From JACVRM01 sp963839815 (lineage in GTDB: Bacteria; Actinomycetota; Thermoleophilia; Gaiellales; Gaiellaceae), in contig CAWIWF010000008.1 in the NCBI GenBank assembly GCA_963839815.1, positions 248,001-312,000 on the forward strand: DNA of 64,000 nucleotides. The letters are read 5' to 3'. Numbering within the stretch: position 1 is the first letter of the stretch; every line of letters starts with the position of its first letter. The notes beneath the pieces were generated by a model that was not told the origin of the DNA, searched no databases, and saw nothing but the letters and a program-made list of their open reading frames with translations. Of the stretch, positions 56,353 to 64,000 are shown piece after piece. Made by a program: the position numbers and the translations under genes.

Positions 56353-56354
56353 CT
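56309..56354 (+). repeat. Right attachment-site repeat
   Basis: Direct repeat of 52806-52851 with one mismatch. It retains CGTCCGC, the 3' acceptor sequence matching the tRNA 5' strand, so it is probably the original chromosomal tRNA end. Confidence 0.85.
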
Positions 56355-56373
56355 GGTCGGGCAGGCTGCCCCG

Positions 56374-56667
56374 GTGGACGAGCACGACGGGGCCGCCGAC
56401 GATGACTCGAACCGGCTCGTCTGGCTCGCTTCGGGGATCGGCTGGGCGGTGGCGCTCGCCGGCATCGTCTGGTACGGCTCCGACGCCTCGGACGCCGCAT
56501 CCGTAGTCGTGCTCGCCGGTGGCCTGCTTGCGCTCGCGGCGGCCGTCGGCGGGCTCACCGGACGCGGCGGCGCGCGCCGCGGCTTCGCCGGCAGCCCGCG
56601 GCTCGCCGCCGTGATCAGCGCACTGCTGGTGGCGCTCTCCGCGGCGCGGCTCCTCGACATCGGCTGA
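56374..56667 (+). CDS. Small membrane protein
   Basis: A 97-residue protein. An acidic N-terminus (DEHDGAADDDSN) is followed by three hydrophobic segments separated by GlyAla/Arg-rich loops. Function unknown. GTG start. First gene after the island, 20 bp from the right att repeat. Confidence 0.55.
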   Translation: MDEHDGAADDDSNRLVWLASGIGWAVALAGIVWYGSDASDAASVVVLAGGLLALAAAVGGLTGRGGARRGFAGSPRLAAVISALLVALSAARLLDIG

Positions 56668-56709
56668 GCGGGGGAGGCTGCCCGCAGCCGCTCGCTCTAC
56701 ACTCCGAGC

Positions 56710-57123
56710 GTGCTCCGCAGGCAGTCGGGCTCCGACGTGGTCGTCGCCTTCCTCGTCGGGTGGGGTGCGAATGTGCTCGCCCTGCTCGTCGTCGACGAGC
56801 TCTTCGACTCCATCCGGATCGGCCGCTGGGGGTCGCTGCTCCTCGGCGCCGCCGTTCTGGGGATCGGCAACGCCGTCCTCAAGCCGCTGCTTGCCGTGCT
56901 GGCCCTGCCGCTGATCATCGTCTCGCTGGGCATCGCGTACTTCGCCCTGAACGTGCTCATGCTGGCGCTGGCCGAGTGGGTCGCGCCGCGCTTCGTCATC
57001 GACGGCTTCTGGACGTACGTCGCCGCGACGGTGCTCGTCTGGCTCGTCAACCTGGTCGTCGGCCGCCTCCTGAACTCGATCGCTGGAGGTCGCCGGCCGC
57101 GCACATGGCTGATCAGGCCGTAA
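56710..57123 (+). CDS. Phage-holin-family (PF04020, TMEM-like) membrane protein
   Basis: A 137-residue membrane protein with four helices. The segment GNAVLKPLLAVLALPLIIVSLG is the family hallmark of the mycobacterial four-TMS holin-like proteins, which are chromosomal and not phage lysis genes. Function unclear. GTG start with TACACT 6 nt upstream. Overlaps the histidine kinase gene by 19 bp. Confidence 0.75.
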   Translation: MLRRQSGSDVVVAFLVGWGANVLALLVVDELFDSIRIGRWGSLLLGAAVLGIGNAVLKPLLAVLALPLIIVSLGIAYFALNVLMLALAEWVAPRFVIDGFWTYVAATVLVWLVNLVVGRLLNSIAGGRRPRTWLIRP

Positions 57124-59138
57124 CGCGCAGCGACGGCGGGGAGGAGGAGGTCCAGACGGCGGGCGAGCCGCGGCGCATGCTGGACGGGTGGGCAGGGCTC
57201 GACCCGCGCGTGGAGCGGGCGCTGCTCCTCGCGCAGACCGAGGCGCTCATCGACGGCCTGCTGGTCGTCGACGCCCAGGGCAACATTCTGCTCGCCAACT
57301 CGCGTTTCGCCCAGATGTGGGAGATCCCGCCGGAGGTGATCCGCACCGGCTCCGACGAGGCCGCGCTCGCGTCCGTACAGGACAAGCTGCGCGACCCGCA
57401 GGAGTTCCTCGACCGCGTCGCCTACCTCTACGCGCACCCGAGCGAGCTGAGCCACGACGAGATCGAACTCGTCGACGGGCGGACGTTCGAGCGCTACAGC
57501 GCCCCCGTGACCGGCGGCGACGGCGCCTACTACGGGCGCGTCTGGTTCTTCCGAGATGTCACCGAGCGCCTGCGGCAGGAGCGCGCTCAGCAGCTGCTGG
57601 TCGAGGCCGGCGCGCTGCTCGCCTCGTCGCTCGACTACCAGACCACGCTCGCAAGCGTCGCCCGCCTCGCAGTGCCGAAGCTCGCCGACTGGTGCGTCAT
57701 CGACCTGATGGACGAGGGCGGCGAGATCCGCCGCGTCGCCGTCATCGCAGCCGATCCGGAGAAGCAGCCGCTGGCCGAGGAGCTCGGGCGGAGCTACCCG
57801 CCGCAGCTCGATCGCAGCGAGGGGACGTCGAAGGTGCTGCGCCTCGGCGAGTCGGAGCTGATCGAGCGAGTCTCGGACGAGTGGATCGACTCGATCGCGC
57901 CGCACGAGGGCCAGCGAACGATCCTGCGCAGCCTCGGCCTCTGCTCCAACCTGCTCGTGCCGCTCGTCGCGCGCGGGCGGACGATCGGCGTGCTGACGCT
58001 CGCGACGGCCGAGTCGGGGCGCGTGTACACGCAGTCCGATCTCGTGCTGGCGGAGGAACTTGCCCGGCGCGCCGCCCTCGCCGTCGACAACGCCCGTCTC
58101 TACCGTGAGGCCGAGCAGCTCGCCGAGACCGCGCAGGCGCTCGCGTTCGTCGGCGACGGGATCCTGCTGGTCGACGCGGAGGGCACCGTCCGCCTCTGGA
58201 ACGCCGCGGCCGAGGCGATCACCGGCCTCGCGGGTGCCTCACTCCTCGGCCGGCCTGCTGCCGACGCGATCTCCGGTTGGGCGGCGATCGAGGAACGGGT
58301 GCCGTTCGCAGCATTCCCGGGCGAGGCGACGCCCGGTGACGTTGTCGCGTGGCAGATCGGCGACCGCGAGCTCTGGCTGTCGATCGTGGGCGTCCGCTTC
58401 CATGCCGGCACCGTGTACGCCTTTCGTGACCTGACGGCCGAGCGCGCCGTCGAGAAGCTCAAGCGGGACTTCGTCTCGACCGTGTCGCACGAGCTGCGCA
58501 CGCCGATCGCGGGCGTCTACGGAGCGGCGATGACGCTGCGTCGCACGGACGTCGTCTTCGGCGAGGAGGAGCAGCGAGCCCTCATCGACGTGATCGCGGG
58601 CGAGGCCGGCCGGCTCGGACGCATCGTCGAGGACATCCTCTCGGCCGGCCAGCTGGAGTCGCAGTCGCTGCGGCTGAAGCTCGAGGCGTGCGACGCGCAC
58701 GACCTGGCGATCGAGGCCGCCCGCGCCGCCGCGTTGCGCCTGCCCGACGACTCGGTGATCGAGACCGTGGTCGACGACGAGGTCGAGGGGGTCGTGGCCG
58801 ACCGCGCCCGCATGCTCCAGGTGCTCACGAACCTGCTCGACAACGCCGTCAAGTACTCGCCGGCGAAGACGCTGGTCGAGCTGTCCGTCGCGCTCGCCGA
58901 GGAACGGAAGGTCCGCTTCTCGGTGGCCGATCGTGGGCAAGGCATCCCGGCCCTGGACCGCGAGCGGGTGTTCGACAAGTTCTTCCGCCTGGACCCGGAG
59001 CTCGCCCGCGGCGTGGGCGGCAGCGGGCTCGGCCTCTACATCTGCCGCGAGCTCGTCGGACTGATGGGTGGCCGCATCTGGGTCGACGCGCGCACGGGCG
59101 GCGGCTCGACGTTCGTGGTCGAGCTCGACTCGGCCTGA
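57105..59138 (+). CDS. PAS-GAF-PAS sensor histidine kinase
   Basis: A 677-residue soluble-looking sensor kinase. A first PAS (about 35-160: GLLVVDAQGNILLANSRFA), a GAF domain (about 165-335), a second PAS (about 345-445: GDGILLVDAEGTVRLWNAAAEA), then the HisKA box with H462 in VSHELRTPIAG and the HATPase with NLLDNAVKYSP and GSGLGLYICRELV. No transmembrane helix is visible, so it probably senses a cytoplasmic signal. No response regulator is adjacent. Confidence 0.9.
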   Translation: MADQAVTRSDGGEEEVQTAGEPRRMLDGWAGLDPRVERALLLAQTEALIDGLLVVDAQGNILLANSRFAQMWEIPPEVIRTGSDEAALASVQDKLRDPQEFLDRVAYLYAHPSELSHDEIELVDGRTFERYSAPVTGGDGAYYGRVWFFRDVTERLRQERAQQLLVEAGALLASSLDYQTTLASVARLAVPKLADWCVIDLMDEGGEIRRVAVIAADPEKQPLAEELGRSYPPQLDRSEGTSKVLRLGESELIERVSDEWIDSIAPHEGQRTILRSLGLCSNLLVPLVARGRTIGVLTLATAESGRVYTQSDLVLAEELARRAALAVDNARLYREAEQLAETAQALAFVGDGILLVDAEGTVRLWNAAAEAITGLAGASLLGRPAADAISGWAAIEERVPFAAFPGEATPGDVVAWQIGDRELWLSIVGVRFHAGTVYAFRDLTAERAVEKLKRDFVSTVSHELRTPIAGVYGAAMTLRRTDVVFGEEEQRALIDVIAGEAGRLGRIVEDILSAGQLESQSLRLKLEACDAHDLAIEAARAAALRLPDDSVIETVVDDEVEGVVADRARMLQVLTNLLDNAVKYSPAKTLVELSVALAEERKVRFSVADRGQGIPALDRERVFDKFFRLDPELARGVGGSGLGLYICRELVGLMGGRIWVDARTGGGSTFVVELDSA

Positions 59139-61012
59139 CCCCCGGCGGCGCCGGTCAGCTCGAGCAAGTCCCCGAACGTCTCTGCGATCAGCGTCTCGAA
59201 CGACTCCGGCAGCACGCCCGCGACGTCCGCGTAGTCGCGCAGGTGATGGAGGTACGCCGTCCACTCGTCGGCCCGGTCGGGGAACGACGGTGCATGCTCG
59301 CGGACCAGCTGGCTCAGGAGGCCAAGATTTCGCTGGGGAGGCGCCGGCGTGCTTTGCTCCCGGCGCTCGGGGTGGAGCGGCAGCTGCACGAGGTCGCCCC
59401 GAGCCCCTTCGCCCGGTGCTTCACGCCGCGAGACGACGGCCTCGCGGCGCGCCAGCTCGACCTCGCGTGCGTCCAAGGCGTCGCGCCGTGAGGACAGCAC
59501 GCTCTCTGCGCGCTCGAGCGCGCTCGTCTCGGCGCCTTCCCAGAGCGCCGTGAGCTCGGCCTCACGCAGGGCGAGCGACCGCTCTCGTCGCGCGATTTCC
59601 CGTTGGCGCCGCTCGATCTCGACGGCCGCCTTCGCCTGGGTCTGCACGGTCTTGACGAGCTCCTCGTGCCGGGCTTCGACCGTGCTCTCCCGGGCGCCGA
59701 CGGTGTCCTCGCGGCGCTGGAGCTCGCGCTCGCGCTCGGCCGCGCGCTTGAGCCTGAGCTGCTCCTGCTCGGTCGACTCCGCCAGGCGCCGCTCTGCCTC
59801 GTCGATCAGGGCGTCCAGCTCAGCCTGCTTGGTGTGGATCTTCTCCTCCTGGGCAGCCGCCCACGCCTCGGCGGCGCCAAGCTGGTCGCGCTGCCGGCGG
59901 CAGTCGGCCTCGAAATGCTCCCGCTCGCCAGCGAGCGCGAGCACTCCCTGCTCGAGCGCTCGCTCCCGGGCCGCAAGCACGGTCGACTCCTCTGCCAGGA
60001 GGGCCGCGCGCTCGGTGAGTGCCGTCTCGCGCTCGTGCACCGAGGCGCGCAGCTCCTCCACCTCGGCGGTCGCCCGCTCGAGATCGGCGACCCGTTTTGC
60101 CGCAGTCTCCGCCAGCCTGGCGGCGTCGCGCTCGCGGCCGTCGGCCGCCCGCTTGGCCGCATCGGCATCGGCGGCGGTGTTGACTGCCTCGGTGTGCGCC
60201 CGCTTCAGGTCGTCGATTCGGGCGGCCAGCTCGTCCTCGCGGCGCTCGCGCTCGTCGAGGTCGCGCGCGAGCGCCCCCGCTGCCGCCTCGCGCGCCTCGA
60301 GCTCCCGCGCGCGGTTGGCCAGCTCGTGCTCGCCGCTCGCGATCTGGTCTTCGCGCTTCTGGAGCTCCTGCTCCTTCGCGCGCGCGGCGTGCTCGTGCTC
60401 CGCCGCCATGGAGCGGGCGGTCTGCTCGGCCTCCGCCAGCGTCTGCCTGGCCTGCTGGTCGGCTTGCTCGAGCGTCCTTCGGGCAGCCTGCTCGGCGCGC
60501 TCGACCGCCTTGCCGGCGGTCTGCTCAGCACGCTCGAGTGTCTTGCGCGCGGCTTGCTCGGCGCGCTCTTCGACGGCGCTCAACTTTCGCTCGCGTTCGA
60601 GCAGCGCCTGCTGCCGCGCATCGACGTCGGCCAGAGCCGTCTGCTGGCGGGTGGTCGACTCGCCGAGCTCGCGCTCGCGCTGGGCCAGAACCGCCTGTCG
60701 CCGGGCGATCGCCTCGTCGAGCTCCCGCTCGCGCTCGGCCAGAGCTGCTGCGCGCTCCTCGGCCGCCGCGACCGCGGCTGCCCGCTCCTGCTCGAGCTCG
60801 GCGTGCGCGACGACCCACGTCCGCTCCGCCTCCTCGAGGCTCTTCCGCGCCTGCTCGGTCTGCGCCTGCCGGCGCTCGAGCTCCTCCTCGAGCGCGGCGA
60901 GCCGCCACTCGCGCTCGTGCAGCGCATCCCGCTCACTTTCGAGGTCGGCGAGCAGCTGCTCGTTCGCCGGCGGGCCGACCGTGGCTGCGGGGGAGTGATT
61001 GCGCTCGCTCAT
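59036..61012 (-). CDS. Long coiled-coil protein with hendecad repeats
   Basis: A 658-residue protein, almost entirely Glu/Arg/Ala-rich heptads from about 20 to 540, with a five-fold 11-residue repeat (AEQAARKTLER and variants) at 151-205. The C-terminal ~70 residues (EWTAYLHHLRDYADVAGVLP...) look globular. No enzyme motif. Such proteins are usually structural or cell-division scaffolds, but this is only an inference. The last ~100 bp lie antisense to the histidine kinase end; no earlier stop exists. Confidence 0.7.
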   Translation of the reverse strand: MSERNHSPAATVGPPANEQLLADLESERDALHEREWRLAALEEELERRQAQTEQARKSLEEAERTWVVAHAELEQERAAAVAAAEERAAALAERERELDEAIARRQAVLAQRERELGESTTRQQTALADVDARQQALLERERKLSAVEERAEQAARKTLERAEQTAGKAVERAEQAARRTLEQADQQARQTLAEAEQTARSMAAEHEHAARAKEQELQKREDQIASGEHELANRARELEAREAAAGALARDLDERERREDELAARIDDLKRAHTEAVNTAADADAAKRAADGRERDAARLAETAAKRVADLERATAEVEELRASVHERETALTERAALLAEESTVLAARERALEQGVLALAGEREHFEADCRRQRDQLGAAEAWAAAQEEKIHTKQAELDALIDEAERRLAESTEQEQLRLKRAAERERELQRREDTVGARESTVEARHEELVKTVQTQAKAAVEIERRQREIARRERSLALREAELTALWEGAETSALERAESVLSSRRDALDAREVELARREAVVSRREAPGEGARGDLVQLPLHPERREQSTPAPPQRNLGLLSQLVREHAPSFPDRADEWTAYLHHLRDYADVAGVLPESFETLIAETFGDLLELTGAAGGQAESSSTTNVEPPPVRASTQMRPPISPTSSRQM

Positions 61013-61215
61013 GCGCTTCTGGGAATGATGTCGGCGGGGGCGGATACCGGCTGTAGGGCCGTGTGGACAGTGGCCTGCGGAGGCACTAGAAACTCGGGCT
61101 CGACCGCGGTAGCGTTACGGCTGCCCGAGAAGGCCTGACTCGGGGTGGCGAGCGGGGCGGCTTGCGATTCTCCCCCTGCAGCCGCCCCGCGCTCCGATTC
61201 CGGCCGAACGTCCGA

Positions 61216-61698
61216 TCAGCTGCGCGGCCACGCGTCCGCGAGGCGTCTGCGCGTGTCCACGAGGTGCTCGGGGATGACGCGGACGTCGGCGAGGACGGGC
61301 ATGAAGTTCGTATCCCCTCCCCAGCGCGGGACCACGTGGAGGTGGACATGGTCGACGATTCCCGCACCGGCGACCCGCCCCAGGTTCCAGCCCAGGTTGT
61401 GACCGTGTGGTGCGTAGAGCTCGCGGAGCGCTGCAAGGCCGTCGCAGGCGAGCCGGTGGAGCTCCACGACCTCGTCCGGCTCGAGCGCCGCGAGATCGTC
61501 GAGGTGGCGCGCCGGCGCCACCATCAGGTGCCCCGACGTGTAGGGGAACTTGTTCAGCAGGACGAACGCGCGCTCACCGCGATGGACGACGAGCGCCCCC
61601 TCGTCGTCGCCGTCGAGCGCCCGGCAGAACACGCAGCCGGGCTCCTCGTCGGCGGCAGCCACGTACTCGAGCCGCCACGGCGCCCACAGTCGTTTCAC
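61216..61698 (-). CDS. HIT-family hydrolase/phosphorylase
   Basis: A 160-residue histidine-triad protein. The N-terminal MKRLWAPWRLEYV, CVFCRA and the triad HVHLHVVPRW (active His) are those of AP4A-phosphorylase-like HIT proteins common in actinobacteria. It hydrolyses or phosphorolyses dinucleotides. GTG start. Confidence 0.88.
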   Translation of the reverse strand: MKRLWAPWRLEYVAAADEEPGCVFCRALDGDDEGALVVHRGERAFVLLNKFPYTSGHLMVAPARHLDDLAALEPDEVVELHRLACDGLAALRELYAPHGHNLGWNLGRVAGAGIVDHVHLHVVPRWGGDTNFMPVLADVRVIPEHLVDTRRRLADAWPRS

Positions 61699-61777
61699 GA
61701 CCGTGTTCTATCTGCGCGCCGCCGAGTAGAGGTCCGAGCTCGACGCGGAGGCAGGCTCGTCAGACCCTCGTTCGGCA

Positions 61778-61868
61778 GCGGCGGAGTTCCTCCCGTCGCA
61801 GCCAGGGCGCGTTCCACCAGCGAGGGGCAGCGGGAGGGGCCGAGGGCACCGGCGGTTCCCCCGAGGGT
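61778..61868 (+). repeat. Interspersed repeat, degenerate copy C
   Basis: GGCGGAG, CGCAGCCAGGGCGCG and ACCAGCGAGGGG occur in the same order and spacing as copy A, but the GGGGGAAACC hairpin is replaced by other inverted repeats. Low-confidence relative of the element. Confidence 0.4.
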
Positions 61869-62003
61869 GCCGACCGCAGCCAGAAACTTCCGCCGCCGAT
61901 GACGGGCTTTGCCCGGCGGGAGGCCTAGTGAACGCAAGGCAACGGGTGAACGCCCAGGCGCGTCGCCGGCTTCGCCAGGACTCGAACCCACGGAGACGCA
62001 GGC

Positions 62004-62043
62004 AAGGAGGGGGCCCGTGGGGGAACCAGGCGGTTCCCCCGCG
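62004..62043 (+). repeat. Interspersed hairpin repeat, partial copy D
   Basis: AGGAGGGGGCCC followed by a 12-bp hairpin CGTGGGGGAACC/GGTTCCCCCGCG (62016-62043). It lies immediately after the corA stop, so it may serve as its terminator. The region 61699-62003 before it holds copy C but no gene I can support. Confidence 0.5.
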
Positions 62044-63024
62044 TTACAGCCATCGTTTGAGCCGGAAGAAGCTGAGCATGCCGCCGAGCACGATCACGAG
62101 CGAGGCAACGATGACCCAGAAGGCGGCGTTCGTGCCCTCGCCGGGGTAGAGCACGTTCATGCCGAAGACGCCGGTGATGAGCGTCAGCGGCAGCATCGTG
62201 ACGCTGATGATCGTGAGCAGGCGCAGGACGTCGTTCTGGCGGTGGGAGATGACGGACTCGTTCGTGTCCTCGAGCGCCTCGACGACCTCCTTGTAGTTGT
62301 CGAGCAGGTCCCAGATGCGCTCGGTGGCGTCGACGATGTCGTCGAAGTAGAGCTCGAGCGCCTCGGGCAGGAAGCGCTCGACGTAGCGCTCGAGGCTGCG
62401 CAGCGTGGCGCGCTGAGGCTTGATGATCTTGCGGTAGGAGATGATCTCCTGCTTGACGTTGGAGAGGTCGCGGACGACCTCCTCCGACGCGCCCTCGAAC
62501 ATCTCGTCCTCGATCGAGTCCAGCTTGTGCCCGATCTTGTCGAGGATCGGGAAGCAGTAGTCGAAGAGGTCGTCGAGCACCTCGTACAGCAGGCGGCCGG
62601 GGCCGTTCGCGAAGAGCTCGCTGCGCAGCGCCTCGTCGTCGCGCACGCGGCTGAAGAGGCGGGTGACGGGGAGCAGCTCGGCGTTCGGCAGCGTGACGAC
62701 GGAGTCGGGCCCGAGGAAGACGTCGAGCTCGGCGGCGTTCAGCCGCTGGACGCTCTTGTCGTAGAACGGGAAGTGGAGGACGACGAAGAGGTAGTCCGGG
62801 TACTCGTCGATCTTGGGCCGCTGCCGCTTCGAGAGGACGTCCTCGACGTCGAGCGCGTGCCAGCCGAAGCGCTCGGCGAGCGTGGAGACGGTTCCCTCGT
62901 CGGGCCGGTCGAGATGAACCCAGGTGAGGCCGGCGGCGGCGACCTCAGCAGGCTGGGGCCGGCGGGCCTCCCGCTCGGGCAGGGCGCGGCCACGTGACCG
63001 CCGGATGCGAGGCAGGCTCGGCAT
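62044..63024 (-). CDS. corA: CorA-family magnesium transporter
   Basis: A 326-residue pentameric ion channel. A large N-terminal cytoplasmic domain, a long helix (about 150-260), and two C-terminal helices separated by the signature loop FGMN (GVFGMNVLYPGEG). CorA proteins carry Mg2+ and also Co2+/Ni2+. The C-terminal basic FFRLKRWL is typical. Confidence 0.93.
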   Translation of the reverse strand: MPSLPRIRRSRGRALPEREARRPQPAEVAAAGLTWVHLDRPDEGTVSTLAERFGWHALDVEDVLSKRQRPKIDEYPDYLFVVLHFPFYDKSVQRLNAAELDVFLGPDSVVTLPNAELLPVTRLFSRVRDDEALRSELFANGPGRLLYEVLDDLFDYCFPILDKIGHKLDSIEDEMFEGASEEVVRDLSNVKQEIISYRKIIKPQRATLRSLERYVERFLPEALELYFDDIVDATERIWDLLDNYKEVVEALEDTNESVISHRQNDVLRLLTIISVTMLPLTLITGVFGMNVLYPGEGTNAAFWVIVASLVIVLGGMLSFFRLKRWL

Positions 63025-63096
63025 GGGTACTGAGAGGCTCGTCCGTCGCTGCCACGTTCGCGATTGTACTCGGGCGTCCTCGTTCCGCCGGGATCG

Positions 63097-64000
63097 CTAG
63101 GCCGTCTCCGGCGCGACGGCGAGCGGCTGCCGCGCGCGCAGGGGCGTCCGCTGCGCGTCGCGGGGCACCCGCCGCTCGAGCGCGAGCGCCGAGGCGCCGG
63201 CGGTGAGGCAGATGGCGGCGGCGGCCAGCCAGAGCCCGTGCGGCCACTGGCTGAGCAGCAGCCCCGACAGCGCCGGCCCGGCGATGAAGCCGATCTGCCA
63301 GGAGCTGGAGGAGAGGGCGAGGTAGCGGCCGATGATGCGCGAGTCGGCGAGGTCGACCACCAGCGGCGCGTGCACGGCGCCGTGCAGGCAGGCGCCGAAG
63401 CCGAAGATCGACGCTGCCAGCGCGAAGACGGCCACGGTGGCCACTCCGTCCGTGAACGCGGCGGCGACGGGCAGCAGCAGCCACGACACCGCCCAGAGCA
63501 CACCGAGCAGGCCGATCGCGGGCATACGCCGGCGGCCTTCGAGCAGCTTGGCGACCGGCAGCTGCGCGACCACGATCACGAGCGCGTTGCAGAAGTAGAC
63601 GAGCCCGATCGCGCTCTCGGACAGGCCGGCCTCGTTCTTGCCGTACACCGGGAAGGCGCCGACCTGCGCCATGCCGCCAGTGATCAGCAGCACGTTGATG
63701 GTGATCACCGCCATGAAGATGCGGTTGCGCAGGACGTCTCGGTAGGTGCCGGGCTTCGCGTCGCCGGCGATCGTGGCGCGGCCGGGCGCCGGGATGAAGG
63801 GGAGCGCTCCGAGGTAGCCGATGAAGGTTGCGGCGTTGGCGAGGAAGATGACCGTGAACGTGGTCGGGTCGGAGGTGGTGGCGATCAAACCGCCGACGAG
63901 CCCGCCGAGCCCGAAGCCGAGGTTCATCGTCACGCGCTGGACTGCGAAGGCTGTCGACCGCTGGTCGCGAGGGGTCAGCCCGGCGATCAGCGACGACTGG
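63097..64000 (-). CDS. MFS transporter (cut by window edge)
   Basis: About 300 residues of a major facilitator: the last eight or nine helices, with the inter-half loop PAPGRATIAGDAKPGTYRDVL and KLLEGRRRMPAIG. The frame continues to the window end upstream of the GTG at 63933 (AFAVQRVTMNLGFGLGG), so the true start is outside. Substrate unknown. Confidence 0.8.
   Translation of the reverse strand, partial: QSSLIAGLTPRDQRSTAFAVQRVTMNLGFGLGGLVGGLIATTSDPTTFTVIFLANAATFIGYLGALPFIPAPGRATIAGDAKPGTYRDVLRNRIFMAVITINVLLITGGMAQVGAFPVYGKNEAGLSESAIGLVYFCNALVIVVAQLPVAKLLEGRRRMPAIGLLGVLWAVSWLLLPVAAAFTDGVATVAVFALAASIFGFGACLHGAVHAPLVVDLADSRIIGRYLALSSSSWQIGFIAGPALSGLLLSQWPHGLWLAAAAICLTAGASALALERRVPRDAQRTPLRARQPLAVAPETA

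Larger units (their letters stand above)
52806..56354 (+). mobile_element. Decayed integrated island in tRNA-Gly, about 3.5 kb
   Basis: The interval is bounded by a 46-bp direct repeat of the tRNA-Gly 3' half, with the original tRNA 3' end displaced to the right edge. It contains two GGAAAC-pair sites near the ends, three copies of a 24-bp repeat, a zinc-ribbon remnant, an exported protein and a frameshifted SIR2-like gene, but no recognisable integrase or excisionase. Between 52852 and 53870 I see no supportable gene. The flanking chromosome is dense and intact, so the contrast is clear. Confidence 0.8.

Noticed and set aside
59349..60998. Ser/Arg-rich plus-strand ORF of 549 codons
   Set aside because: The antisense of the coiled-coil gene; GAG/CTC codon symmetry creates long open frames.
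61972..61995. GGACTCGAACC resembling a reverse tRNA T-arm
   Set aside because: No matching acceptor, D- or anticodon arm folds; the T-stem itself has mismatches. Possibly a remnant, not a tRNA.

Overview
The window is a 64 kb piece of a high-GC actinobacterial chromosome. The 16S rRNA, the many GTG starts, WhiA, HemQ, DUF3467, DUF4032 and the dgt-dnaG pair point to class Thermoleophilia, probably a Gaiellales-like lineage. That placement rests on memory of the 16S and gene families, not on a database search. Coding is dense on both strands, with many 4-base start/stop overlaps.

Layout. 1-4.5 kb: two cyclic-nucleotide-binding-domain proteins around an FAD oxidoreductase and a kinase-like DUF4032 protein. 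4.5-13.4 kb: amino-acid metabolism (class V aminotransferase plus serA, ilvE, a DegT/DnrJ aminotransferase), a tRNA-editing deacylase, a RemA-like protein, an MFS exporter and a DNA glycosylase. 13.4-17 kb: PBP1-type cell-wall synthase and tyrS. 17-22.4 kb: a complete 16S-23S-5S rRNA operon with promoter, processing stems and terminator. 22.4-34.6 kb: proteases, SDR, dgt-dnaG, tRNA-Asn, subtilase, tRNA-Leu, peroxiredoxin, lipoprotein, cupin and HemQ. 34.8-46.8 kb: uvrC, a flippase-like membrane protein, pruA, whiA, then a glycolytic operon gap-VOC-pgk-GNAT-tpiA-gpmI. 46.9-52.7 kb: ECF sigma factor, phosphoesterase, M48 protease, argS, glpX. 52.8-56.35 kb: a small decayed integrated island in tRNA-Gly. 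56.4-64 kb: holin-like membrane protein, PAS/GAF histidine kinase, long coiled-coil protein, HIT protein, CorA and part of an MFS transporter.

The genes are mostly housekeeping. The glycolytic block, with glpX and the serine genes (which draw on 3-phosphoglycerate), forms a central-carbon theme. The accessory part is the 3.5 kb island at the tRNA-Gly(CCC) gene. It is bounded by a 46-bp duplication of the tRNA 3' half, has no recognisable integrase, and carries a frameshifted SIR2-like (possibly anti-phage) gene, a zinc-ribbon remnant and one intact exported protein.

Two genome-wide patterns stand out. A TAnnnT box lies most often 6 nt (range 5-8) before the start codon of many first-in-operon genes, which implies widespread leaderless transcription; in at least two places one palindromic box appears to serve both directions. 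A hairpin-forming interspersed repeat also occurs in several intergenic regions.
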